A stretch of DNA of 64,000 nt from Parasegetibacter sp. NRK P23 (lineage in GTDB: Bacteria; Bacteroidota; Bacteroidia; Chitinophagales; Chitinophagaceae), in NCBI RefSeq assembly GCF_023721715.1, contig NZ_JAMDLG010000001.1:1775784-1839783 (forward strand), in the 5' to 3' direction. Positions 44,633 to 53,853 of the stretch are shown here, piece by piece. Made by a program: the position numbers and the translations under genes. The stretch's first letter is position 1. Every line of letters starts with the position of its first letter. The notes beneath the pieces were generated by a model. The model had not been told where the DNA came from. It was given only the letters and a program-made list of their open reading frames with translations, and made no database searches.

Positions 44633-46468
44633 ATGAAGCAACTGAAAGCGTTAAGGAAATATTTCTGGAAATACCGGCTTAGGTTGTCTGCCGGTATTTT
44701 CTTTATCATTCTCTCCAACTATTTTGGCATCCTGGCCCCCCAGATCACGGGATATATTATTGATGTGGTGGACAAGACCCTCCGGGGGCAGGTTCTGGCG
44801 CATGATGCCTCCCGTACCTACGACCGGCTCGTTCGCTGGCTCATCGGCTGGATGGAAAGCGGGGGATTCAGTTTTTCGAAGATCATCGCGATCGCGGGTA
44901 CCACCATCCTGGTGACGGCGCTGCTGAAAGGACTTTTTATGTTCTTCATGCGGCAAAGCATCATCGTGATGAGCCGACACATCGAATACGATCAGAAGAA
45001 CGAGGTGTACCGGCATTACCAGCAACTGGATGCGCATTTCTTCAAGACACACAGCACCGGCGACCTGATGAACAGGATGGCCGAAGACGTGAGCCGGGTA
45101 CGCATGTTCACCGGCCCTGCCGTGATGTACCTCATCAACCTCATCGCCACCATCGGGTTCAGCGTGTTCTTCATGCTGCGCACCAATGTACAGCTGACCC
45201 TGTATGTGCTGGCCCCGCTGCCATTGCTGGCCATCACCATTTATTATGTGAACAACATCATCAACAAAAAGAGCGAGCGGATACAGGCATTACTAAGTGA
45301 TATGACCACGAACGCGCAGGAATCCTATTCGGGCATCAGGGTCATCAAGTCATTCGTACAGGAAACCGCCATGTACCGTTTTTTCTCTGATAACGCCGAA
45401 GCGTACCGGAAGGGTGCCGTTGGCCTGGCGAAAGTGGAAGCCATTTATTTCCCTTCCATGGCCCTGCTGATCGGATTGAGTACCCTTTTCACCATACTCA
45501 TGGGCGGCATTTATGTGATCAACGACCAGCCGGGTATGAGTTATGGGGTAATCGCGGAATTTGTGATCTACATCACCATGCTCACGTTTCCCGTAAGTGC
45601 CATCGGCTGGGTGGCCAGTATGGTACAACGCGCGGTCGCTTCGCAGAAAAGGCTGAATGAGTTCCTTGATACGAAGCCAGGCATTACACAACCGGAGTAT
45701 GCCCTGAAACCCACATTGAAAGGACATGTGCAATTGGAGAACCTTTCATTCACCTATCAGCATACCGGCATTCAGGCCCTGAAAAACATCAACCTGGAAA
45801 TTAAACCGGGGGAGAAGATCGCCGTGATCGGCAAAACCGGCAGCGGTAAAACTACCCTCGCACAGCTGATCCTGCGGATGTTCGACGCCAATGAGGGTAG
45901 TCTGAAACTGGATGGAACACCCATTCAGCAGATCGACCTTGCTTACCTGCGGTCGTCACTGAGTTATGTACCGCAGGATGTGTTTCTTTTTTCAGAAACG
46001 GTGGCCAACAATATCCGTTTCGGCAGGAGAGAAGCGGATATGGACATGGTGCAGGAGGCCGCGCGGAAAGCCTGTATCCACAAGGAGATTATGGAGTTCC
46101 CCCAGCAATATGAAACCATGGTAGGGGAAAGGGGCGTAACACTGAGTGGCGGGCAGAAACAGCGTATATCCATCGCCCGGGCGCTGATCAAAGAGCCGTC
46201 GCTGGTGGTGTTTGATGATTGTCTGAGTGCGGTAGATGCCCGCACCGAAAAAGAGATACTGTCCAACCTGAATGCTTACCTTACGGATAAAACCGCCATT
46301 ATTATCACCCACAGGATCTTTACCCTGCTTGAGTTTGATAAGATCGTGGTGCTGGAAGAAGGACGTATTACAGAGGCCGGAACCCATGCCGAACTGGTAC
46401 GCGCGGATGGATATTATGCGTCTCTGTTCCGCAAACAACAAGAGGAAATGCCTTCAGAAGCCCCTTAA
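44633..46468 (+). CDS. ABC exporter, fused membrane and ATPase domains
   Basis: 611 residues: six membrane helices (about 1-330), then a nucleotide-binding domain. Walker A starts at Gly400 (GKTGSGKT), the signature is LSGGQKQR and Walker B is SLVVFDDCLSAVD. The residue after the Walker B aspartate (Asp528) is normally the catalytic glutamate but is Asp529 here. That change is usually found in the non-consensus half of heterodimeric exporters of the MdlA/LmrC type. Such proteins export lipids, drugs or peptides. No partner half-transporter is adjacent. Confidence 0.92.
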   Translation: MKQLKALRKYFWKYRLRLSAGIFFIILSNYFGILAPQITGYIIDVVDKTLRGQVLAHDASRTYDRLVRWLIGWMESGGFSFSKIIAIAGTTILVTALLKGLFMFFMRQSIIVMSRHIEYDQKNEVYRHYQQLDAHFFKTHSTGDLMNRMAEDVSRVRMFTGPAVMYLINLIATIGFSVFFMLRTNVQLTLYVLAPLPLLAITIYYVNNIINKKSERIQALLSDMTTNAQESYSGIRVIKSFVQETAMYRFFSDNAEAYRKGAVGLAKVEAIYFPSMALLIGLSTLFTILMGGIYVINDQPGMSYGVIAEFVIYITMLTFPVSAIGWVASMVQRAVASQKRLNEFLDTKPGITQPEYALKPTLKGHVQLENLSFTYQHTGIQALKNINLEIKPGEKIAVIGKTGSGKTTLAQLILRMFDANEGSLKLDGTPIQQIDLAYLRSSLSYVPQDVFLFSETVANNIRFGRREADMDMVQEAARKACIHKEIMEFPQQYETMVGERGVTLSGGQKQRISIARALIKEPSLVVFDDCLSAVDARTEKEILSNLNAYLTDKTAIIITHRIFTLLEFDKIVVLEEGRITEAGTHAELVRADGYYASLFRKQQEEMPSEAP

Positions 46469-46507
46469 ATGCTGCATTTTTTAAATCAAATTGCGGTTTA
46501 GTTAAAT

Positions 46508-46537
46508 TTTGTCAATCCGAAAACATATTTATATTTG
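46508..46537 (+). promoter_or_regulatory. Promoter of the PUR-domain gene (TTTG-N18-TATATTTG)
   Basis: TTTG at 46508-46511 and TATATTTG at 46530-46537, separated by 18 bp, match both boxes of the Bacteroidota promoter. This is one of the two best matches in the window. The leader to the GTG start would be about 45-50 nt and AT-rich. Confidence 0.75.
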
Positions 46538-46591
46538 TAAGAACTAATTCATGAATCGTTATCTTTAAACTGTTTTAAAAAACCTACAACT

Positions 46592-47035
46592 GTGGCGTAC
46601 GAAAACAACGACAAAAGAATGGAGAGCGTTTACAGCAAGCGCATCAGGGCTGGTAAAAGAAGGACTTACTTCTTCGACGTGAGAGCAACCCGTAGCAATG
46701 ATTATTACCTGACTATCACTGAAAGCCGTAAACGTTTTGACGATAACGGTTATGACAGGCACAAAATCTTCCTCTACAAAGAAGATTTCAACAAGTTCCT
46801 GAAAGCGCTTACTGAAGCCGTGGATTATGTGAAGACCGATCTGATGCCCGATTTCGATTTCGACGCTTACAACCACGATAACGAAGATGGAGAAGATGGT
46901 TACGAAGCCGCAGCGCCTGTGCACGCTACAGTAGAAGCCGCCGCTCCGGTAGTAGCAGCGGTTCCGGTTACTGAGGCTGTAGAAGAAGAGGAAGTGCCTG
47001 TTCCTTCCTCCACTGAAGACGTAGATAAATGGTAA
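46592..47035 (+). CDS. DUF3276 / PUR-alpha-like nucleic-acid-binding protein
   Basis: 147 residues. The PUR-type fold is visible as SVYSKRIRAGKRRTYFFDVRATRSNDYYLTITESRKRF followed by RHKIFLYKEDFNKFLKALTEAVDYV. Single-repeat PUR proteins bind single-stranded DNA or RNA, as BpuR does in Borrelia. The tail from about residue 95 is acidic, then Ala/Pro/Val-rich (VEAAAPVVAAVPV), and ends EDVDKW. The start is a GTG: no in-frame ATG occurs upstream, and the next, codon 10, would cut the family's MAYEN start. It has its own strong promoter and a strong terminator, which suggests a highly expressed single-gene unit. Confidence 0.92.
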   Translation: MAYENNDKRMESVYSKRIRAGKRRTYFFDVRATRSNDYYLTITESRKRFDDNGYDRHKIFLYKEDFNKFLKALTEAVDYVKTDLMPDFDFDAYNHDNEDGEDGYEAAAPVHATVEAAAPVVAAVPVTEAVEEEEVPVPSSTEDVDKW

Positions 47036-47053
47036 AAAAATATAAAGTTTCTT

Positions 47054-47087
47054 AGAAAAAGCCCTCCAAATCCGGAGGGCTTTTTCT
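47054..47087. terminator. Strong intrinsic terminator after the PUR-domain gene
   Basis: A perfect 14-bp inverted repeat (47054-47067 and 47074-47087, 6-nt loop) has a GC-rich core GCCCTCC/GGAGGGC flanked by A5 and T5 runs. It can work in both directions. Confidence 0.9.
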
Positions 47088-47124
47088 ATTTTTAAAGGCC
47101 CATCCTTTTAAAACCGAAACTCGT

Positions 47125-50100
47125 ATGCGTAAAGCACTACCCGCCCTTTCCTTCTTTTCGCTGATTGTTATCGCCATCGCGCTCATTCCCCATATCACTG
47201 ATCCTGTTAAACGCAAATACCGGCCTTTCGCCAAATACGATGGCATGGGAAAAGTTTTTGAACAGGAATACCTGATGACCCGTAACCCCAGAACAGGGGA
47301 GGTGCCGCGCCAGAAATTACTGGAGGCGGCAAGGTTCCGGGATGAAAAACTGCTTCGGATGGGATTGGAGCGTTCCGTTGCCGGACTGGCCTGGGAAGAG
47401 AGAGGTCCGGACAATATCGGCGGCCGCACAAGAGCATTGCTGTTCGACCTCAATGATCAGCCCAATGGGTATAAAAAAGTATGGGCCGGAGGTGTGGCCG
47501 GGGGACTATGGTACACCAACGATATTACCGCCACCACACCCGTATGGCAGCAGGTAAACGACCTGTTCGAGAATATGGCCATCAGCAGCATAGCACAGGA
47601 CCCTTCCGATCCGGATATCATATACTTCGGCACCGGCGAGGGCTGGACCAACTTTGACGCCGTTCGCGGATTGGGAATATGGAAATCTACGGATGGCGGC
47701 ATTTCCTGGAGCCAGCTTTCTGCTACCAATAATTCTAATTTTTACTGGACACAAAAACTGGTAGTGTTGGCGAACGGCACCTTGCTCGCCGCTACAAGAT
47801 CAGGCGTATATCAATCAACCAATAACGGAACCTCCTTTACAAAAGTATTGGGGAACGGGATTGCCAGCGCTACCATCAACGATGCGGCAGATATCGAAGT
47901 AGCTGCTAACGGGTACGTTTATGCGTCACTTGGTATCAACAGTTCAAGAGATGGTATATTCAGATCCGTTGACAATGGCGATACCTGGGAAAGAATTTAT
48001 ACCGCTGCCGTTAATGAAGCCCGTATAGACCTGGCCTGTGCGCCTTCTGACCCCGAATACGTGTATGCAGCCGTTGCTTCCAACAGCGGGGGCATTTACC
48101 GGAAAACAATGCGCACCACTAATGCTACCAATGCTACGCCCACCTGGAACACACTTAACATGCCGGTTTGGTGCGATGCGGGAACGAACAGGGCTGACAT
48201 CGCCCGCGGCCAGGCCTGGTACGACCTGATCGGAATGGTAGACCCCGCTGATAAAAATAGTTTTTACCTCGGCACCGTTGATGTATTCAAAACAACTGAC
48301 GGAGGAACGAACTGGTCTCAAATCACACAATGGGCCAACGGATGTAGTTCCGGGGCCTATGTTCATGCAGATATACACGCTTTCGTGGCCCGTCCCGGAA
48401 ACAGTCAGCAGGTACTGGTAGGCTGCGATGGCGGTGTATTCATGACCACCGACGGCGGTGCAAGTTTCAGCTCCCGGAACTACGGCTACAACATCACACA
48501 GTATTACAGCGCCGCGGTGCATCCCACAGATGCCAACTATTTTCTCGCAGGATCCCAGGACAATGGTTCACAACAATATACTTCCACCGGGACCAACAGG
48601 ACAAGAGAAGTATCGGGCGGAGACGGCGCCCTGTGCTTTATAGATCAAGATGATCCCAATATCCAGATCACCTCTTATGTGTACAACAATTACTATATCT
48701 CCACGAATGGCGGGGTGAGTTTCTCCGGCAGAGCACTGAACAACAGCGGAAACTTTATCAATGCCGCCGATTACGATAATACCGCCAACATCCTTTATTC
48801 CGCCAATTCCAATGGCACTTATCTGCGCTGGGACAATGTAGCCACAGGCAACCCCGTTCCCGATACCACCTGGGTTACCGTTACTGGTTTTGGTACCGCA
48901 AGACCAACCTATATCGGAGTTTCTCTCCAAACCGCCAACAGAGTTTATTTCGGGCTGCCAAATGGCACTGTTTTATATGTGGATGGCGCCAATGCAGGAA
49001 GTGCACATGCAGGAACGACCATTAAGACTGCAAACGCTAGCCCTGTCTCCAGTATCGCCATTGATCCGGCCAATGAAAACCATATGCTGGTAACCCATAG
49101 TTCTTATGGCGTATCCAGTGTGTTTGAAACAAACGACGCATTGAGTGGTTCTCCCACCTGGACCGCTGTGGAAGGCGACCTGCCCGATATGCCCGTGCGT
49201 TACGCCATGTTCGACCCCCGCAACAGCGACTGGGCGCTACTGGCCACGGAGCTTGGTATATGGAGTACCGATAACCTCAACGGCGCATCCACCGAATGGA
49301 ACCCCACCAATACCGGTCTGGCCAATGTAAGGGTGGATATGCTGAAATACAGTCCGGCCACGCGCACGCTGGCCGCCGCCACACACGGGCGGGGATTATT
49401 TACCACGGCTGTTCCCAACATTGGTGGTGGCGCTGCCATCAACTTCTCCCAAACGACACTCCAACACCAGGAATCACCGGCCAGCATCAACGGGTGCAGG
49501 AACTATAAAGATTATAGTGTTCCCCTTACCATCAATACTGCTCCCGTGGGAGCGGCTACCGCAACAATCTCCGTAAACGTTGCTTCAACGGCTACCCGAT
49601 ACCTTGACTTCGATATTTCCACCACCGGAGATTTTTCGTCTCCTTCCAATACACTGGTTTTTGCCGATGCGGCCACGGAGTCGAAAACCTTTTACATCAG
49701 GATATATGATGATAGAGCAGTGGAAACCCCGGAATCCATTGTACTTGATCTGACTGTTTCGGGCACCACCAATGCTACTGCCGGCAGCAATAACCAGTTT
49801 ACATTTACCATCAACGAAAACGACGTGCTGCCCACGGCCGGCACGTCACTGGTGTACAGTACTGGTTCACCAACGGCACAGGGTTCTATCCTGGGACCAT
49901 TTATTGGTTCGGCTACACGCGGGCGTTTCCAATACATTGTTTACGCCGCTGAACTCCGCGCCGACGGACTTACCGCCGGCCCGCTGAACAACCTCGGTAT
50001 GTTCGTGTTCACCAAGGCTTCCACCGGCGCGTTCGAAGATTTTACCATCAGGCTCGGACATACCCATAGCAGCGCCATGAACTACGGATTTCTTCCCAAT

Positions 50101-51441
50101 TCCCTGCAAACAGTGTTCTCCGCAGACTATACCACTTCCGCAGGCATGAATAATTTCGCTTTTTCCAGTCCTTTTACCTGGAATGGCGTGGATAATATTC
50201 TTGTAGAAATATGTTATACCAATACTGCCGCTATTGGGGATGATGCGATTTACGTGGAGCAATACCCCGCTGTTCCGGGCGATTTCCCCACAGCGTTTGT
50301 TACTGCAGGCACTGGACAGGCCTGTAGTTTGAACGCGGCATCATTGAGTACTTACCGCCCCTCTATCGAATTCACCCAAACATTAGGACAAACGCCATTG
50401 GCGGGGACCTTGTCGCTTTCCGCCACCGAATACCTTGGCCCGATGGGCGAAGCCTATTATTACACTTCTTCCGGACAATTGCTCGCGAAGCTGAAGAACC
50501 TCGGTACCCACGATTATGGTTGTACGCAGATTATCGTTGACCGCGCCGGTACCGGAAGTGCGGCATTCTGGAACAACAATACTTCAGATTACCTGGCAGA
50601 TAAAACCATTCGCATCCTTCCTGCAAGTAATGACCCGGCGGGCAATGTGGAGATCACCGTTTACTTCACGGAAGCTGAAAAACAAGGTTGGGAACTGGCT
50701 ACCGGGCAATTGTGGAGCAATATTTCCTTAATTAAAACTAGTGGTGCTGTTTCAGCCATCACGCCTTCAAATCCCGGAGGACCCGGAGATGTAGAAGTGG
50801 TGGTGCCCACGAGGACCACATTAGGTACGCACCATGCGCTCAGCTATTCGTTCAGTACCGGCTTCTCGGGCATTGGCGCAGGCATCCCCGGCGCAGCACT
50901 TCCCGTTACCATTACTTCCTTTACGGGGGCGATCAAATATGGTTACAGCTGGCTCATCTGGAAAACGGCTTCGGAACAACACAACAAAGGATTCTATATT
51001 GAAAGGTCCTACAACAACCAATCATTTGCCACCATTGGGTTCGTGCCCGGAAGTATGCTCAGCAGCAATGTATTGTTGTATGAATTCAAAGATCCGCAAC
51101 CGGCCCGCGCCCTGAACTATTACAGGTTGCGTCAGCAGGATGCAGGCGGAGCGGAGCAATACAGCGAAACGATTCTACTTAGAAATGAACCGTTAAACAC
51201 GAACTTCTCGCTGATTGAAAACCCGGTGAAAAACAGGCTCGGACTAAATATCGGCAGGAACTTATCGCAACCGGTGCATGTGAGGGTGGTTGACCTGGCC
51301 GGAAGGGTGGTGGAGCAGTGGCGTTTCCCGCAACTTGCCACACAGCAATTGTGGTTACCGCTGAAGCAATGGGGACACGGCTCTTATGTGGTGATCCTGG
51401 AATCGGGCAACGAAAGGCATTCGTTTAAAATGATCCGGTAA
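47125..51441 (+). CDS. Giant secreted beta-propeller protein with T9SS sorting domain
   Basis: 1438 residues. An N-terminal hydrophobic stretch (residues 7-22) acts as a signal peptide. Residues 90-780 carry many sortilin/BNR-type propeller blades, seen as repeated SxDxGxxW motifs (KSTDGGISW, RSVDNGDTW, KTTDGGTNW). A Calx-beta-like domain follows (about 790-890) with VETPESIVLDL, then beta-sandwich regions. The C-terminal 80 residues (NPVKNRLGLNI, VVDLAGRVV) are a type A T9SS sorting domain. That signal directs export across the outer membrane by the type IX system, with surface anchoring or release. Sialidase Asp-boxes also occur in non-enzymatic propellers, so binding or adhesion is as likely as catalysis. 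It stands alone. Confidence 0.9.
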   Translation: MRKALPALSFFSLIVIAIALIPHITDPVKRKYRPFAKYDGMGKVFEQEYLMTRNPRTGEVPRQKLLEAARFRDEKLLRMGLERSVAGLAWEERGPDNIGGRTRALLFDLNDQPNGYKKVWAGGVAGGLWYTNDITATTPVWQQVNDLFENMAISSIAQDPSDPDIIYFGTGEGWTNFDAVRGLGIWKSTDGGISWSQLSATNNSNFYWTQKLVVLANGTLLAATRSGVYQSTNNGTSFTKVLGNGIASATINDAADIEVAANGYVYASLGINSSRDGIFRSVDNGDTWERIYTAAVNEARIDLACAPSDPEYVYAAVASNSGGIYRKTMRTTNATNATPTWNTLNMPVWCDAGTNRADIARGQAWYDLIGMVDPADKNSFYLGTVDVFKTTDGGTNWSQITQWANGCSSGAYVHADIHAFVARPGNSQQVLVGCDGGVFMTTDGGASFSSRNYGYNITQYYSAAVHPTDANYFLAGSQDNGSQQYTSTGTNRTREVSGGDGALCFIDQDDPNIQITSYVYNNYYISTNGGVSFSGRALNNSGNFINAADYDNTANILYSANSNGTYLRWDNVATGNPVPDTTWVTVTGFGTARPTYIGVSLQTANRVYFGLPNGTVLYVDGANAGSAHAGTTIKTANASPVSSIAIDPANENHMLVTHSSYGVSSVFETNDALSGSPTWTAVEGDLPDMPVRYAMFDPRNSDWALLATELGIWSTDNLNGASTEWNPTNTGLANVRVDMLKYSPATRTLAAATHGRGLFTTAVPNIGGGAAINFSQTTLQHQESPASINGCRNYKDYSVPLTINTAPVGAATATISVNVASTATRYLDFDISTTGDFSSPSNTLVFADAATESKTFYIRIYDDRAVETPESIVLDLTVSGTTNATAGSNNQFTFTINENDVLPTAGTSLVYSTGSPTAQGSILGPFIGSATRGRFQYIVYAAELRADGLTAGPLNNLGMFVFTKASTGAFEDFTIRLGHTHSSAMNYGFLPNSLQTVFSADYTTSAGMNNFAFSSPFTWNGVDNILVEICYTNTAAIGDDAIYVEQYPAVPGDFPTAFVTAGTGQACSLNAASLSTYRPSIEFTQTLGQTPLAGTLSLSATEYLGPMGEAYYYTSSGQLLAKLKNLGTHDYGCTQIIVDRAGTGSAAFWNNNTSDYLADKTIRILPASNDPAGNVEITVYFTEAEKQGWELATGQLWSNISLIKTSGAVSAITPSNPGGPGDVEVVVPTRTTLGTHHALSYSFSTGFSGIGAGIPGAALPVTITSFTGAIKYGYSWLIWKTASEQHNKGFYIERSYNNQSFATIGFVPGSMLSSNVLLYEFKDPQPARALNYYRLRQQDAGGAEQYSETILLRNEPLNTNFSLIENPVKNRLGLNIGRNLSQPVHVRVVDLAGRVVEQWRFPQLATQQLWLPLKQWGHGSYVVILESGNERHSFKMIR

Positions 51442-51442
51442 A

Positions 51443-52339
51443 TCAGGCGCCACCGTTCATCCGGAAAACTTCGGGCGCGATGCCGATGTATTTTTTGAAG
51501 ATGCGTGAGAAGTAATAGGGATCATCATAACCCAGGTCCTTGGCCACTTCTTTGATCTTGCGGGTGGTGCCGAACAGCAACTGGCAGGCACGCTGCATTT
51601 TCATGTGGATGAAGTATTCGATGGGCGCCATGCCGGTACCTTTCCGGAATACACTTGAGAAATGGGGCACGGACAACCGGTGGAGGGCCGCCAGTTGCTC
51701 AACGGTGAGCATCTGGTGCAACTGTTCCCGCATGTAAAGCACGGTATCGTTCACGATGTCTTTTTTGGTAGTGGGTTGCGCCGTAAGGTGCTTATCGTGA
51801 AAGAGAAAGCTGGCCAGGAAATGGTACAAACAGAAATTCGCATTGCAGATATTTTCCGTACTGTACCCCATTTCCAATCCCTGGTACATTTCGTTCCACA
51901 ACTGGATGCCTTTGGCGTTGAAAGGAATGGGTAACGGCCCGTCGCCTGCCGTAATGTTCATGGAGCGGTTGAACGCGTCCATATCATTACCGCTGAAATG
52001 CACCCAGTAAATGCTCCACGGATCGTGTTCATCGGCCCAGTAACGGATATAATCCGTTGTCGCGGGGATAATAAAATACTCGTTTGGGCCCGCTTCAAAC
52101 TGCTGGTCGCCAACAATATAATGTCCTTTCCCCTGGATACAATAGAAGAATATATTATCGGGGCAGCCCTTCCTTCTTTCCCTGTAATGTCCATCAGCTT
52201 TGGGGAAATACCCCAGGTGCGTGATGTACAACTGCGCGAGTACCGTATTCTTTTCCGTGGTGTTTTTCAGCAACGCGTCTGGTATTACCAGCATTTGCTC
52301 TCCTTCAAAGCCATCCCTTCTCTTAATGGATCTTGCCAT
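51443..52339 (-). CDS. AraC-family transcriptional regulator
   Basis: 298 residues. The N-terminal cupin-type arabinose-binding-like domain shows GKGHYIVGDQQFEAGPNEYFIIPATT and WSIYWVHFSG. The C-terminal double helix-turn-helix (about 195-295) has LAALHRLSVPHFSSVFRKGTGMAPIEYF and VAKDLGYDDPYYFSRIFKKYIG. It is divergent from the alpha-fucosidase gene with 116 bp between starts, so it probably activates that gene when a sugar, maybe fucose, is bound (inference from position). The T9SS gene ends 1 bp after its stop, in convergent orientation. Confidence 0.92.
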   Translation of the reverse strand: MARSIKRRDGFEGEQMLVIPDALLKNTTEKNTVLAQLYITHLGYFPKADGHYRERRKGCPDNIFFYCIQGKGHYIVGDQQFEAGPNEYFIIPATTDYIRYWADEHDPWSIYWVHFSGNDMDAFNRSMNITAGDGPLPIPFNAKGIQLWNEMYQGLEMGYSTENICNANFCLYHFLASFLFHDKHLTAQPTTKKDIVNDTVLYMREQLHQMLTVEQLAALHRLSVPHFSSVFRKGTGMAPIEYFIHMKMQRACQLLFGTTRKIKEVAKDLGYDDPYYFSRIFKKYIGIAPEVFRMNGGA

Positions 52340-52362
52340 GGATTAAAGATAGAAAGAACATT

Positions 52363-52389
52363 GAATTGTCCATCAAAATAAAACAATTC
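52363..52389. promoter_or_regulatory. Candidate AraC-regulator operator
   Basis: GAATTGT (52363-52369) and ACAATTC (52383-52389) are perfect inverted half-sites with 13 bp between them, 20 bp centre to centre, or two helical turns. The right half ends 4 bp before the -33 position of the fucosidase promoter, where an activator usually binds. Confidence 0.45.
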
Positions 52390-52393
52390 CCCA

Positions 52394-52424
52394 TTTACTG
52401 CGCCTGCCATTACGGTTAATTTTG
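52394..52424 (+). promoter_or_regulatory. Promoter of the alpha-fucosidase gene (TTTA-N19-TAATTTTG)
   Basis: A TAATTTTG -7 box at 52417-52424 has TTTA 19 bp upstream at 52394-52397, a weakened -33 box that fits an activator-dependent promoter. The leader to the ATG is about 25-30 nt. Confidence 0.55.
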
Positions 52425-52455
52425 GCGTATTCTCCTAAAGAATGAACCAATAGTT

Positions 52456-53853
52456 ATGCGTATCAAAAACACCCTTCGCTTTTTTGTCCTGATGCTTTCC
52501 GCGGGAATCATTTGCCAGCCCACACTTTCGGCACAAACGCCACTCCGGAAGCTGCAGCAGGATTTCGTGAATCTCGGCTTCGGCATGTTCATCCATTATG
52601 GCATCCCCACTTACATGGACGATGACTGGGCTGATCCCGATGCATCCCCCGCCATCTTCAACCCTAAAAAACTGGATGCGGAACAATGGGCCATCGCCGC
52701 GAAATCAGCCAATATGAGTTATGGCTGCCTTACCACCAAACACCACAGCGGTTTCCCGATATGGGATACCAAAACCACTTCCTACAGTGTAATGAGCAGC
52801 CCGCTTAAACGCGATGTGGTGAAAGAATACGTGCAGGCATTCCGTAAACACGGCCTGAAAGTGATGTTGTATTATTCTATCCTGGATACGCACCATAAAC
52901 TGCGTCCTAACCAGATCACAAAAGAACACATCAAGATGGTAAAGGACCAGATCACGGAACTGCTCACCAATTACGGAGAGATCACCGCCCTCGTGATCGA
53001 CGGCTGGGATGCGCCCTGGTCAAGGATCTCCTACGATGATATCCCTTTTGAAGAAATCTATCACCTCATCAAATCGCTGCAGCCCAATTGCCTGGTGATG
53101 GACCTGAACGCCGCGAAATATCCATCCGAATTATTATTCTATACAGACATCAAATCTTACGAACAAGGGGCGGGACAACACATTTCAAAAGAGAACAACA
53201 AATTGCCCGCGCTTTCCTGTTTGCCCCTGCAACGCAACTGGTTCTGGAAGGAGTCTTTCCCCACCACGCCTGTAAAGTCTGCGGATGATATGGTGAACAA
53301 GAACGCCATTCCTTTCAACCAGGCCTACTGCAATTTTATTCTGAACGTGGCCCCCAACAGGGATGGCCTCTTCGATGAGAATGCCCTTGCTGCTCTGAAA
53401 GAAATCGGAAAGCTGTACAAGAAACCGGCTTCCTTTCCTGTTCTTCCGGAATATGATGCGCCCGTGATTTCCACCAACCTCGCGAAGCACCGTCCGGCCA
53501 ACTCCAGTTGGAGCAACGACTACGCCATCATGGATTTCGCCAACGATGATGATTTCGGTACCGCATGGAATTCCAATCCCTCCGTTAAGAAACCCTGGTA
53601 CGAGGTAGAGCTGGATGGCGCGCAGCCTTTTAACACCATTATGGTGATGGAGAACAGGCCCAACATCAAAAGCTACCGTATTGAATATTTCGTGGACGGC
53701 GCCTGGAAAAGCATCCCGGTAACACCTGTTGAAGGACGCATCAAAGTGCACCGTTTCAACCAGGTATGGGGCGAAAAAGTCCGTATCCTGATCGATGGTT
53801 TTGGCAGATCGCCTTCCATCAATGAATTCGGGGTGTACAACGAACGCCGTTAA
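52456..53853 (+). CDS. GH29 alpha-L-fucosidase with C-terminal discoidin-like domain
   Basis: 465 residues. A signal peptide ends LSA (about residue 26). The GH29 barrel has FGMFIHYGIPTYMDDDW, YGCLTTKHHSGFPIW with the fucose-binding histidines, FRKHGLKVMLYYSI, and the nucleophile Asp182 in ALVIDGWDAPW. The LILNVAPNRDG-type loop appears as FILNVAPNRDGLFD. The last 125 residues (AKHRPANSSWSNDYAIMDFANDDDFGTAW...) form an F5/8 type C (CBM32-like) domain. It cleaves terminal alpha-L-fucose in the periplasm or at the cell surface. It is divergent from its likely AraC regulator, and its stop abuts that of an MFS gene that might import the sugar. Confidence 0.93.
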   Translation: MRIKNTLRFFVLMLSAGIICQPTLSAQTPLRKLQQDFVNLGFGMFIHYGIPTYMDDDWADPDASPAIFNPKKLDAEQWAIAAKSANMSYGCLTTKHHSGFPIWDTKTTSYSVMSSPLKRDVVKEYVQAFRKHGLKVMLYYSILDTHHKLRPNQITKEHIKMVKDQITELLTNYGEITALVIDGWDAPWSRISYDDIPFEEIYHLIKSLQPNCLVMDLNAAKYPSELLFYTDIKSYEQGAGQHISKENNKLPALSCLPLQRNWFWKESFPTTPVKSADDMVNKNAIPFNQAYCNFILNVAPNRDGLFDENALAALKEIGKLYKKPASFPVLPEYDAPVISTNLAKHRPANSSWSNDYAIMDFANDDDFGTAWNSNPSVKKPWYEVELDGAQPFNTIMVMENRPNIKSYRIEYFVDGAWKSIPVTPVEGRIKVHRFNQVWGEKVRILIDGFGRSPSINEFGVYNERR

